The notes below the pieces were generated by a model. The model searched no databases. It saw only the letters and a list, made by a program, of their open reading frames with translations, and had not been told where the DNA came from. A stretch of 64,000 bases of DNA from Clostridium sp. KNHs214 (GTDB taxonomy: Bacteria; Bacillota; Clostridia; Clostridiales; Clostridiaceae), in the NCBI RefSeq assembly GCF_000744935.1, contig NZ_JQMW01000011.1, positions 434,001 to 498,000 on the forward strand, given 5' to 3'. Every line of letters starts with the position of its first letter. The stretch's first letter is position 1. This document shows positions 9,731 to 16,936 of the stretch, piece by piece. The position numbers and the translations under genes were made by a program.

Positions 9731-9764
9731 AAAGTGCTGGGAACACACGGTTCCCAAACACTTT
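9731..9764 (-). terminator. Terminator-like hairpin after grdB
   Basis: Stem AAAGTG..GGGAAC / GTTCCC..CACTTT with loop ACACG, 10 bases past the grdB stop codon and T-rich on the leftward side. It probably attenuates read-through from grdB into grdC or protects the upstream mRNA. Confidence 0.7.
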
Positions 9765-9773
9765 CTTATCAGA

Positions 9774-11081
9774 TTAGTCTTCAAAAACTTTTTGGCCATC
9801 TACTTCAGTTTCAAGAGCCTTTAATGCTTTCTTAACTAATCCTTTTCTTAATTCATATTCATCTTCTTTAGATAGAGCTGGGTTTCCAAGTGGATGTGGA
9901 ATAGCAATTGTAGGTACTATTCTGTTAGCACCAACTGTTAATGATATTGGCACTACTGTACACATATGAACTACTGGAATTCCGCCTCTTTCTATTTCTT
10001 TAACTAACGTTGCACCGCAACGAGTACAAGTTCCTCATGTAGAAGTTAGTATAACTGCATCTACACCATCAGCTTTTAATTCAGCAACGATTTCTTCACC
10101 AAATTTCTTAGTTGATGCAACAGCAGTTCCATTACCAACTGTTGTATAGAAGTATCTGTGAAGAGAACCAATCTCTCCGTTTTTCTCCATTTCTCTTAAT
10201 ACGTCAACTGGTATAACTCTGTCTGAGTCTTCGTTAGCATAAGTTGGATCATATCCGCCGTGAGCTGTTTCATAAGTTTCTTCAGTTAAATCCATAACGC
10301 CTTCGATATCGTATTTTCCATAGTGAGATGCACTTGAAGATTCGATATGATCTGGATTTCCCTTTGGAACTATACCACCAGATGTAACAATAGCAATCTT
10401 AGCTTTTGTTATATCTTTTACAGCTGGATTTGGATCTACTCTGTCGAAGTTTGGCATTGGGAATTCTGTTACGAATTCTTCACCTTTTATCTTCTTAACA
10501 AGTAATTCTACAGCTCTCTTTGCTCCTCTTTCTTCATGGAAGAAGTTCTTTCTTATTCCTCTTGGAATATATCCTTCTTCTGCAGGAGTTCCTACAGCTT
10601 CACCTTTAGCTAATTTAGTAGCTAATTTAGCAATTGCTGGTAACGCCTGTCTCATACCTACTGCACTATTTCTAGTTTCAACGATGTATACGTCTTTTTT
10701 GTACATATCAGCACCTGGATTTTCAACGTACATAGCAGTTAATACAGGTATGTTTAATTTTTCTTGAACTTCTTTAGCTATTGTTCCACAAGCAACACCG
10801 TATCTACCAGCATTAAATGCAGGACCTGCTATGAATAGATCTGGGTTATATTTTTTCACCATTTCTATTACTTCTGCTTTAGCTTCATCTATATTTTCAT
10901 TGAAATAAGAGTCACCACATATTACTGTTGCAACTATTTCCATTCCTTCTTTTTTAAGCAATCCATTAAGACCCATTCCTGGTCCTACGAATCCTTCTCT
11001 TACTTCTGGTTTATAATCAGCTTTTTCTTCTCCACCAATTCCGGCATAGAATTGATTTATATAGTGAACTACTTTAATCAC
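9774..11081 (-). CDS. grdB: Glycine reductase protein B gamma subunit GrdB (selenoprotein)
   Basis: Full length is 435 residues if the in-frame TGA at 10035-10037 (residue 349) is read as selenocysteine. Both sides are conserved GrdB: VDAVILTST before it and GTCTRCGATLVKEIERGG after it, and the length matches the family. GrdB binds glycine with GrdE and passes the substrate to selenoprotein A. A 6-bp hairpin with a GGT loop lies 12 bases past the TGA. The start is GTG at 11081 behind AAAGGGGGAG. A standard-code caller would split it in two. Confidence 0.95.
10008..10022 (-). promoter_or_regulatory. SECIS-like hairpin in grdB
   Basis: On the sense (leftward) strand CGTTGC-GGT-GCAACG forms a perfect stem 12 bases after the UGA codon. 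A GGU apical loop at this distance fits bacterial SelB-binding elements. The role is inferred from position and shape. Confidence 0.6.
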
Positions 11082-11118
11082 TTTTTCTCCCCCTTTCAGG
11101 ATTTAAAGTTATGGGTTC

Positions 11119-11589
11119 TTATTTGTTATATTTAGAATATTGGTCTCTTACAGTTTTAACTTCATTTATTAAATCGTCAACATCTAGAACCATTTCCATC
11201 ATGCCACATTGCTCATCATATACTGCAGCATCACATTCATCTTTAATTTCTGGCTCTACTACGTGATAAACACCTAAACCTAATTCTACTCCTGCAAGTG
11301 GACCTGCAAAAGTTGGGTCTCCAGCACATACTGTTTCTGCTGATAATCCTGAAGCTTCACCTTCAGCTCCGCCTAATACTACTACTAAATTTTCAGGGCC
11401 GTGCTTTTCAGCTAAGTCCTTTACTCTTTGTTGGATCTCCAGATCCATAGCTCCTGCAGCTGTTCAAACAAAGCATTCTGTTGATGCAAATAATACTTCT
11501 GCTCCAGCACTTTCTACACAAGCTTGTATAGCTGGGCCTGGTATACCATCTCTATCGCCTATAGCGATAACTTTCTTTCCTTGTAACAT
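11119..11589 (-). CDS. grdA: Glycine reductase selenoprotein A (GrdA)
   Basis: 156 residues with an in-frame TGA at 11464-11466 as selenocysteine 42 in the motif [13 protein letters not shown], the signature of selenoprotein A. The Sec residue accepts the carboxymethyl group from protein B and hands it to protein C. The reading frame is continuous from an ATG at 11587-11589 ([21 protein letters not shown]) to the TAA at 11119, and the length equals the family's usual ~157. It lies between grdE and grdB. Without recoding only the C-terminal 109 residues would be annotated. Confidence 0.96.
11433..11446 (-). promoter_or_regulatory. SECIS-like hairpin in grdA
   Basis: On the sense strand GGATC-TGGA-GATCC is a perfect stem-loop starting 17 bases after the selenocysteine UGA. 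Position and size fit a bacterial SECIS element. It overlaps coding sequence for MDLEIQ. Confidence 0.55.
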
Positions 11590-11663
11590 TATAATCATCC
11601 TTTCTGTTCTGTTTTAATTATGGACATTTGAATTTTTCTTTTTAAACTGTTATTGAACTGATA

Positions 11664-12950
11664 TTAGAATCCTCTTGCAGTTAAGTAATTGAATCCAACT
11701 TCACTAGTTGCTCCAGTTATAACTTGAATTTCAGCTTCTATAGAACCGTCTTCTCTTAAACTTCCAACGTGTCCTCCAGCTATTATATTAGCTGCTTCTG
11801 GATGTCCTATTACTTTTTTCATTGGAGGTAATACAACTACTTCGTTAGCATTTCCTCCTGTTACAACTGCATCTCCTTTTGGAGTTGAGTCTGCTAATGA
11901 TTGAGAACTTCCATCTTGTCCTGCATATTCGTCAGTTATAAGTACTGTTTTGATTCCTTTGTCTGTTATCTTGTTACAGTTCATAACTAAGTCAGCATCT
12001 GGGTTACCAAAACCTTCTTCAGAAATTATAACTGCATCTGCTCCTAAATATTCAACTAATTTAGCTGTCCAGTTAGAAGATCTTTCTTTATCAGCAAGAT
12101 ATACGTTTTCATTTGTGATTACACATCCTAAGAAGTTGAAGTCTTTTCCGTGTCTTTCATATAATTCTTCAATTACTGGATGGTTCATATGAACATATGA
12201 TGGGTTTTTGTCGCAAGCAGATACGCAGTTACCACTAACGATTGCTCCATCAAATACTTCTGTTGGATATAAGAATGTTGGGATTATTTTCTTAGCATCT
12301 ACGCCATATACATATGTATCATGTAGTAAGCCTTGGCTTTGTAACATGTATACATAAACTACTTTTGGTAGTTCTGGGTATTGTGCTGCTTGTTGTAATA
12401 GTGGTAATGTTTCAAATACCTTTACTTCATCTGGTTTGATTTCCTTACCAGCTTTTCCAAGGTAAGCAGCTGCTTTAAATCCTATAGTTCTTATAGCTTC
12501 TTCATGTTGATGTTGATTTATTCCTTCTTTTGGTTCACAGATAACAACTAAGTTATTAGTTTTAGAGAATGGAGTGTATTTTGCACCCTCTCCACACATA
12601 TCTATGATACCTTCTTGGAATCCAACTATTTTACCAGTTGTTATTACTGCTGCACCCTTAAGTACATGAGTTCTTCCATTTCCAACAATGTCAACTTTAC
12701 TCATAAAGCCTGGCATTATGCCGCCTTTACCCTCAACTTTAACTCTTGGCTCGATTACGTCTTTAACAGGGATTATTCTTACTTCCTCTCCTGGTCTAAC
12801 GATATCAAAATCGATACTAGCTACTCTTTCGTCTCCGCCTACTTCATTTAACAATTCTTCTTTGTTTACATAAAGAACACCATTTTCAACCTTAGTTTCA
12901 TTACCAAATTGCATGTCCTTTATAAATATTTTGCCTAATTCAAGACGCAA
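11664..12950 (-). CDS. grdE: Glycine reductase protein B alpha/beta pro-protein GrdE
   Basis: About 428 residues. GrdE is a pro-protein cleaved just before a conserved cysteine to make the two small subunits of substrate-binding protein B; the cysteine side becomes the carbonyl group that forms a Schiff base with glycine. The conserved site is visible as VSGNCVSACDKNPSYVH near residue 239. I start at the TTG at 12948-12950 (then RLELGKIFIKDMQFG) because GGGAGG precedes it by 8 bases; a GTG three codons upstream overlaps that ribosome site. It is the first gene after the hairpin at 13001-13035. Confidence 0.94.
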   Translation of the reverse strand: MRLELGKIFIKDMQFGNETKVENGVLYVNKEELLNEVGGDERVASIDFDIVRPGEEVRIIPVKDVIEPRVKVEGKGGIMPGFMSKVDIVGNGRTHVLKGAAVITTGKIVGFQEGIIDMCGEGAKYTPFSKTNNLVVICEPKEGINQHQHEEAIRTIGFKAAAYLGKAGKEIKPDEVKVFETLPLLQQAAQYPELPKVVYVYMLQSQGLLHDTYVYGVDAKKIIPTFLYPTEVFDGAIVSGNCVSACDKNPSYVHMNHPVIEELYERHGKDFNFLGCVITNENVYLADKERSSNWTAKLVEYLGADAVIISEEGFGNPDADLVMNCNKITDKGIKTVLITDEYAGQDGSSQSLADSTPKGDAVVTGGNANEVVVLPPMKKVIGHPEAANIIAGGHVGSLREDGSIEAEIQVITGATSEVGFNYLTARGF

Positions 12951-13000
12951 GATGTTCACCTCCCTAAAAAATTTAAAACACTGATTAGATTTTTTATATT

Positions 13001-13035
13001 AAAGGCTTCAGAGGCTAAAGCCTCTGAAAGTCTTT
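13001..13035 (-). terminator. Hairpin between trxA and grdE
   Basis: Long inverted repeat with core CAGAGGCT-AA-AGCCTCTG (13009-13026), extended by AAAGGCTT / AAGTCTTT. It lies 65 bases after the trxA stop. It may partly terminate transcription or set an mRNA processing end within the cluster. The T-run on the leftward side is poor. Confidence 0.6.
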
Positions 13036-13100
13036 AAAAACATTTTTCTTAACACATCTTATTTGTAATTTAAACAAATGACGATGTTTTTATACTCGAA

Positions 13101-13433
13101 TTATAAAGTTTCGTAGTATTCTTTTATGAAGTTATCTATATCGTCAATTGAGCTTACTTTATCTGGAGTTATTGTTTTCACACATTCTCCACCATTGTAT
13201 ATTTTCATTGTTGGTAAGCCTAAAACTTTTTGTCCTATAGCAACTCTTCTAGCTCCACCTATGTTTAAGCTAGCAAATTTAATTTTGTCAGCGTATTTTT
13301 CCTCTAAACCATGTACGCCTGGCATTAATTGTTTACATATTTCGCATTTGTCTCCCCAAAAGTCAACAAATACTGGTTTGTCAGTGTAATTAATAACTTC
13401 TGCATCAAAATTAGTCTTATCTAATTCTACCAT
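13101..13433 (-). CDS. trxA: Glycine-reductase-associated thioredoxin
   Basis: 110-residue thioredoxin fold. The active site is DKCEIC (residues 31-36), CxxC without the usual WCGPC tryptophan, as seen in thioredoxins of Stickland reductase clusters. LPTMKIYNGG carries the conserved cis-proline near residue 75. It shuttles electrons from TrxB to selenoprotein A. GGAGGT lies just before the ATG. The neighbouring trxB ends about 220 bases upstream, across a tandem-repeat spacer. Confidence 0.92.
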   Translation of the reverse strand: MVELDKTNFDAEVINYTDKPVFVDFWGDKCEICKQLMPGVHGLEEKYADKIKFASLNIGGARRVAIGQKVLGLPTMKIYNGGECVKTITPDKVSSIDDIDNFIKEYYETL

Positions 13434-13479
13434 TTTACAGACCTCCTATTTATTTTATATTATTAATACTTATAATTTT

Positions 13480-13615
13480 TTGAACTTTATAATTAAAATT
13501 TTTATTTTAATTATTTTGAACTTTTTTATTAAATTTTTTAATCAAAATTATTTCGAAATTTTTTTTATAAATTTTTTAGTTGACTTATTTCGAACTTTAT
13601 GATTAAAATTTTAAA
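13480..13615. repeat. Four imperfect ~37-bp tandem repeats in the trxB-trxA spacer
   Basis: Four copies start at TTGAAC / TTGAAC / TCGAAA / TCGAAC, each followed by T-rich then AATT-rich sequence with period 36-37 bases. The block is over 85% A+T and lies inside the glycine reductase cluster. Its origin (slippage) and effect on expression are unknown. Confidence 0.6.
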
Positions 13616-13655
13616 CCTGTTTTATAATTTTATAAGATTTTTTTGCTTTTATGTA

Positions 13656-14588
13656 TTACTCAGCAAAATTGTTTTCTATATAATGTTCTGCATTTGTAGC
13701 AGCAATTGCTCCATCTGCAGCAGCTGTAATAACTTGTCTTAATGATTTTTCTCTTATATCTCCAGCAGCAAATACACCATCAACATCTGTTCTCATTTCT
13801 ACGTCAGTTAAAATGTCTCCTCTTTCATTCATTTTTACCTTTCCTTTAAATACTTCTGATATTGGAAGGTATCCAACGAATACGAATACACCATTAACTT
13901 CTAATTCACTAACTTCGCCTGTTTCTCTGTTCTTAATTACTAAACCTTCTAATATTTCATCGCCTTTAGCTTCTTCTACTACAGAATTCCATATAAATTT
14001 AATTTTTGGATTTTTGAAAGCTTTTTCTTGAAGAGATTTTGCAGCTCTTAATTGGTCTCTTCTGTGAATTACTGTTACTGTCTCAGCAAATTTAGTTAGG
14101 TATATAGCTTCAGTTATAGCTGAGTCTCCTCCACCTATAACAGCGATATCTAAATCTGTAAAGAAGTCAGCGTCACAAGTTGCACAGTAAGAAACTCCTC
14201 TTCCTCTTAATTCTGTTTCGTTTTTGAATCCGCCTAATCTTGGATATGCTCCAGTAGCTATTATTATAGTTTTAGCTTCGTAACTTTCGCCATTTTTACA
14301 TTTAATTGTTTTAATTTTTCCTGTGAAATCTACATCTGCTACTTCATTTTTAACAAAATTTACGCCAAATTCTTCTGCTTGTTTTCTCATTCTTTCTGAT
14401 AAACTACTTCCAGTACACTCTTCAATAGATCCTGGATAGTTTTCTAATTCATCAGTTGTTGTTGCTTGACCACCAAATTTTGCTCTTTCAATTAATAAAG
14501 TATCCATTCTTGATCTTGCTGCATAAAGTCCTGCTGATAATCCAGCTGGGCCTCCGCCTATTATTATAGTATCGTAAATATGTGCCAT
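13656..14588 (-). CDS. trxB: Thioredoxin reductase (glycine-reductase-linked)
   Basis: 310-residue flavoprotein of the low-molecular-weight thioredoxin reductase class. FAD-binding GGGPAGLSAGLYAARS lies near residue 11, redox-active CATC at about 134-137 (YCATCDADFF), an NADPH-binding GGGDSAITEAIYL near 153 and the C-terminal FAD motif GVFAAGDI near 271. It supplies reduced thioredoxin for regenerating selenoprotein A. It starts 13 bases after grdX, with GGAGG upstream of the ATG. Confidence 0.95.
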   Translation of the reverse strand: MAHIYDTIIIGGGPAGLSAGLYAARSRMDTLLIERAKFGGQATTTDELENYPGSIEECTGSSLSERMRKQAEEFGVNFVKNEVADVDFTGKIKTIKCKNGESYEAKTIIIATGAYPRLGGFKNETELRGRGVSYCATCDADFFTDLDIAVIGGGDSAITEAIYLTKFAETVTVIHRRDQLRAAKSLQEKAFKNPKIKFIWNSVVEEAKGDEILEGLVIKNRETGEVSELEVNGVFVFVGYLPISEVFKGKVKMNERGDILTDVEMRTDVDGVFAAGDIREKSLRQVITAAADGAIAATNAEHYIENNFAE

Positions 14589-14601
14589 CCTTTCATCCTC
14601 C

Positions 14602-14988
14602 TTAAATTAATACATGATATATTAAATCATAGTCTATAACTTTGAAATCATTTAATACATTTTCTGTCCAATTAGGAGTTTTCCCCATTTTCAGAAACTT
14701 ATCCGTAGTAGCTATAGCGTTTTCAATAATAGTTAACGATTGCATATCTAAAGATTTCCCAGCTACTACTGACACACATACAGTTCTGTATGGTGTTTCA
14801 TTAGGTTTTACACTACTCATAAGTGGATGCGTCAAAAGTCTATGTCCTATATGTATATAATCCCTAACTTTTTCAAAAACTTTCATAACGTTATCATTTA
14901 TAAATATTACTTCTACAACTCTTTCTTCCTTTTGCAAATTTTCTTTAGCTAAGGGATTGTTTGTAATTACTATCATATTTTCTACCAC
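14602..14988 (-). CDS. grdX: Glycine reductase cluster protein GrdX
   Basis: 128-residue protein of unknown function found at the head of glycine reductase operons. I see VIFINDNVMKVFEKVRDYIHIGHRLLTHPLMSSVKPNETPYR split over its middle; no membrane segment or catalytic motif I can name. The start is GTG at 14988 with AAAGGAG 9 bases upstream. It is the first gene behind the glycine riboswitch, which supports its place in the pathway. Confidence 0.85.
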   Translation of the reverse strand: MVENMIVITNNPLAKENLQKEERVVEVIFINDNVMKVFEKVRDYIHIGHRLLTHPLMSSVKPNETPYRTVCVSVVAGKSLDMQSLTIIENAIATTDKFLKMGKTPNWTENVLNDFKVIDYDLIYHVLI

Positions 14989-15031
14989 AACAAATTCTCC
15001 TTTACATATAAAAGCATATAAAAAAGTATAT

Positions 15032-15236
15032 AAAAAAACAGAGAAATAAAAGACTACGTCTGTGCCTCTTATTCTCTGTCCAATAACCTGAGAGTTTTGC
15101 TCCGTCGGTGCCCATAAGGCTTTCCAGAGTTATGTCAGTTTTAGGTCCTTTTTGCCTGAGAGATTCATATTGCTTCGGCTCACAATACTTACTCCTTCGG
15201 CTACTTACTATACTATATAGTAAGTTATCTCCCATA
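15032..15236 (-). promoter_or_regulatory. Tandem glycine riboswitch with terminator
   Basis: On the leftward strand two glycine aptamers are recognisable. The first has GGAGATAACTTAC...GCCGAAGGAGTAAG...AATCTCTCAGGCAAAAAGGACC; the second has AACTCTGGAAAG...GGCACCGACGGAGCAAAACTCTCAGG. The 3' flank folds as an intrinsic terminator (ACAGAGAATAAG / TTATTTCTCTGT then T7, 15032-15079). This arm overlaps the closing stem of aptamer 2, as expected for a glycine-induced ON switch. A TATAAT lies upstream at 15276-15281. It controls grdX and downstream genes. Confidence 0.95.
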
Positions 15237-15413
15237 AACATCATCCATAATAAATATTAAGTTCTCTATTGATTACATTATAACTGAATATTGATAAATT
15301 TTCTACAAAAAAACCTAAATTGTTCATTGGTTTTTTGTATACATACTATAAGTTTATTAAATAGTTAAATAATTTATAAAATTATAAAAGTCCGAATTGA
15401 AATAAATGTATTT

Positions 15414-16274
15414 TTAATATTCTTCTATAAAGAACACTCCACAGGCACCTCCGCCAGAATGAGTGCCTACTATGCAACCCACATGAGCTTCTATAAATTC
15501 TCTGTCCATTGAATTAATCCTATTTGTTAATTCTCCTAATATATCTTTATTATCTGCATTTAATAGTATACTTGTTGAGCCTTCTTTAATTCCTTTTTCA
15601 TCCATATAACTCAAAATAGTCTTTACAGCCTTTTTTCCACCTCTTACTTTATCCATAACAGCCATTTCCCCATCTTTTACTTCTAATATAAGTTTTATAC
15701 CTAATATACTCCCTATCATTCCTGCTGTTTTAGACAATCTTCCTCCCTTTACTAGGTTATCTAAACTTGAAAAAGCAAGACAACTTTTTACATGAGGCAT
15801 TCTTTCTATAATTCCATCCTTAATTTCTTTTATAGTCTTTCCTTGTTCCCTAAGTTTGCAAGCTTCTATAACTAAAATTCCTAGTCCTGAAGTGACATTT
15901 AAACTATCTATAACTATTATATCTTCTGCATTTTTAAGTATAGAGTCACTTAATAACATCTCCACAGCCATTTTAGCTGATTGACAAGTTCCACTCATTT
16001 TTGATGATAAATGTATGGAAACTATTTTGTATCCATCTTCTATATATTTTTTATAACACTCATAAAATCTCTGCGGATTTACTTGAGTAGTAGTTGGGAA
16101 AACACCTGAAGTATACATCTTTTCTAAAAACTCTTCTAACTTTATGTCTACCCCATCCCTAAAGGATTCCTTCCCAAAGTTTACAAACATAGGAAGCACT
16201 TCTATATTGTATTTTTCTACTATCTCCTTAGGCAAATCAGCTGTGCTATCTGTTATAATTTTGATCTTTTCCAT
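15414..16274 (-). CDS. DegV family fatty-acid-binding protein
   Basis: 286 residues with the DegV opening KIKIITDSTADLPKEI and the lipid-pocket blocks (GKESFRDGVDI, TTTQVNPQRF near 78, HLSSKMSGTCQSA near 104, VDSLNVTSGLG near 140) and C-terminal HVGCIVGTHSGGGACGVFF. DegV proteins (FakB class) bind fatty acids in the cytosol for a FakA kinase. No fakA is adjacent, so this may be one of several orphan binding subunits. AGAGGAG precedes the ATG. It follows trmL by about 20 bases and is probably co-transcribed. Confidence 0.88.
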   Translation of the reverse strand: MEKIKIITDSTADLPKEIVEKYNIEVLPMFVNFGKESFRDGVDIKLEEFLEKMYTSGVFPTTTQVNPQRFYECYKKYIEDGYKIVSIHLSSKMSGTCQSAKMAVEMLLSDSILKNAEDIIVIDSLNVTSGLGILVIEACKLREQGKTIKEIKDGIIERMPHVKSCLAFSSLDNLVKGGRLSKTAGMIGSILGIKLILEVKDGEMAVMDKVRGGKKAVKTILSYMDEKGIKEGSTSILLNADNKDILGELTNRINSMDREFIEAHVGCIVGTHSGGGACGVFFIEEY

Positions 16275-16292
16275 GCGGCTATTTCTCCTCTC

Positions 16293-16769
16293 TTATTTCA
16301 TGTGTGGAAAACCCATCTGTTTGAGAGCCTCATAAGCTACTATAGCTACAGTGTTTGATAAATTAAGAGATCTAGTGGTAGTTTCCACCATAGGAACTCT
16401 TATACATCTTTCTGGGAAACTTTCTCTTATATAATCTGGAAGTCCTGATGATTCTCTCCCAAATATTATAAAATCCCCCTTTTTAAACTGTACATCAGTA
16501 TAGTAATTTTCACCATGAGTTGTTATAAAATAAAAATTAGCATCTTTATATTTATCTTTCATCTCCTCATAGTTTTCATGCAACTCTAACTTTACATGAG
16601 GCCAGTAGTCCAAACCACATCTTTTTACCTGTTTGTCATCTATATCAAATCCCAAGGGCTTTATTAAATGAAGCTTACTATTAGTAAGTACACATGTTCT
16701 TCCTATGTTACCTGTGTTTTGAGGAATTTCTGGCTGAAATAGTACTATGTTTAATATATCTTCTTCCAA
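16293..16769 (-). CDS. trmL: tRNA (cytidine(34)/uridine(34)-2'-O)-methyltransferase TrmL
   Basis: 158-residue SPOUT methyltransferase of the YibK/CspR type. Motifs: LFQPEIPQNTGNIGRTC near residue 10, FGRESSGLP near 105 and the trefoil-knot SAM loop RSLNLSNTVAIVAYEAL near 135. It 2'-O-methylates the wobble nucleotide of certain leucine tRNAs using S-adenosylmethionine. The start is TTG at 16769, supported by GGAGG 7 bases upstream. Confidence 0.92.
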   Translation of the reverse strand: MEEDILNIVLFQPEIPQNTGNIGRTCVLTNSKLHLIKPLGFDIDDKQVKRCGLDYWPHVKLELHENYEEMKDKYKDANFYFITTHGENYYTDVQFKKGDFIIFGRESSGLPDYIRESFPERCIRVPMVETTTRSLNLSNTVAIVAYEALKQMGFPHMK

Positions 16770-16936
16770 TTTTCTACCTCCTGCTCAATTCGAGAATACA
16801 TCCACTTTATATTACCCTAATTATATATAATAGTAAAGGCGCATAATAGTTTATTAACAAATACTTCAAAAATGCCCCTTCCCTAGCCCACTAGCACACT
16901 GGCACTCTAGCACACTAATATACGCCCCACTAATCC

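Noticed and set aside
10035-11448. Truncated grdA and grdB as pseudogenes
   Set aside because: The stop codons are the known UGA positions of selenoproteins A and B, with conserved sequence on both sides and full family length when read as selenocysteine.
15002-15244. 80-codon leftward open frame upstream of grdX
   Set aside because: It lies entirely within the tandem glycine riboswitch and its terminator; the conservation belongs to the RNA, not to a protein.
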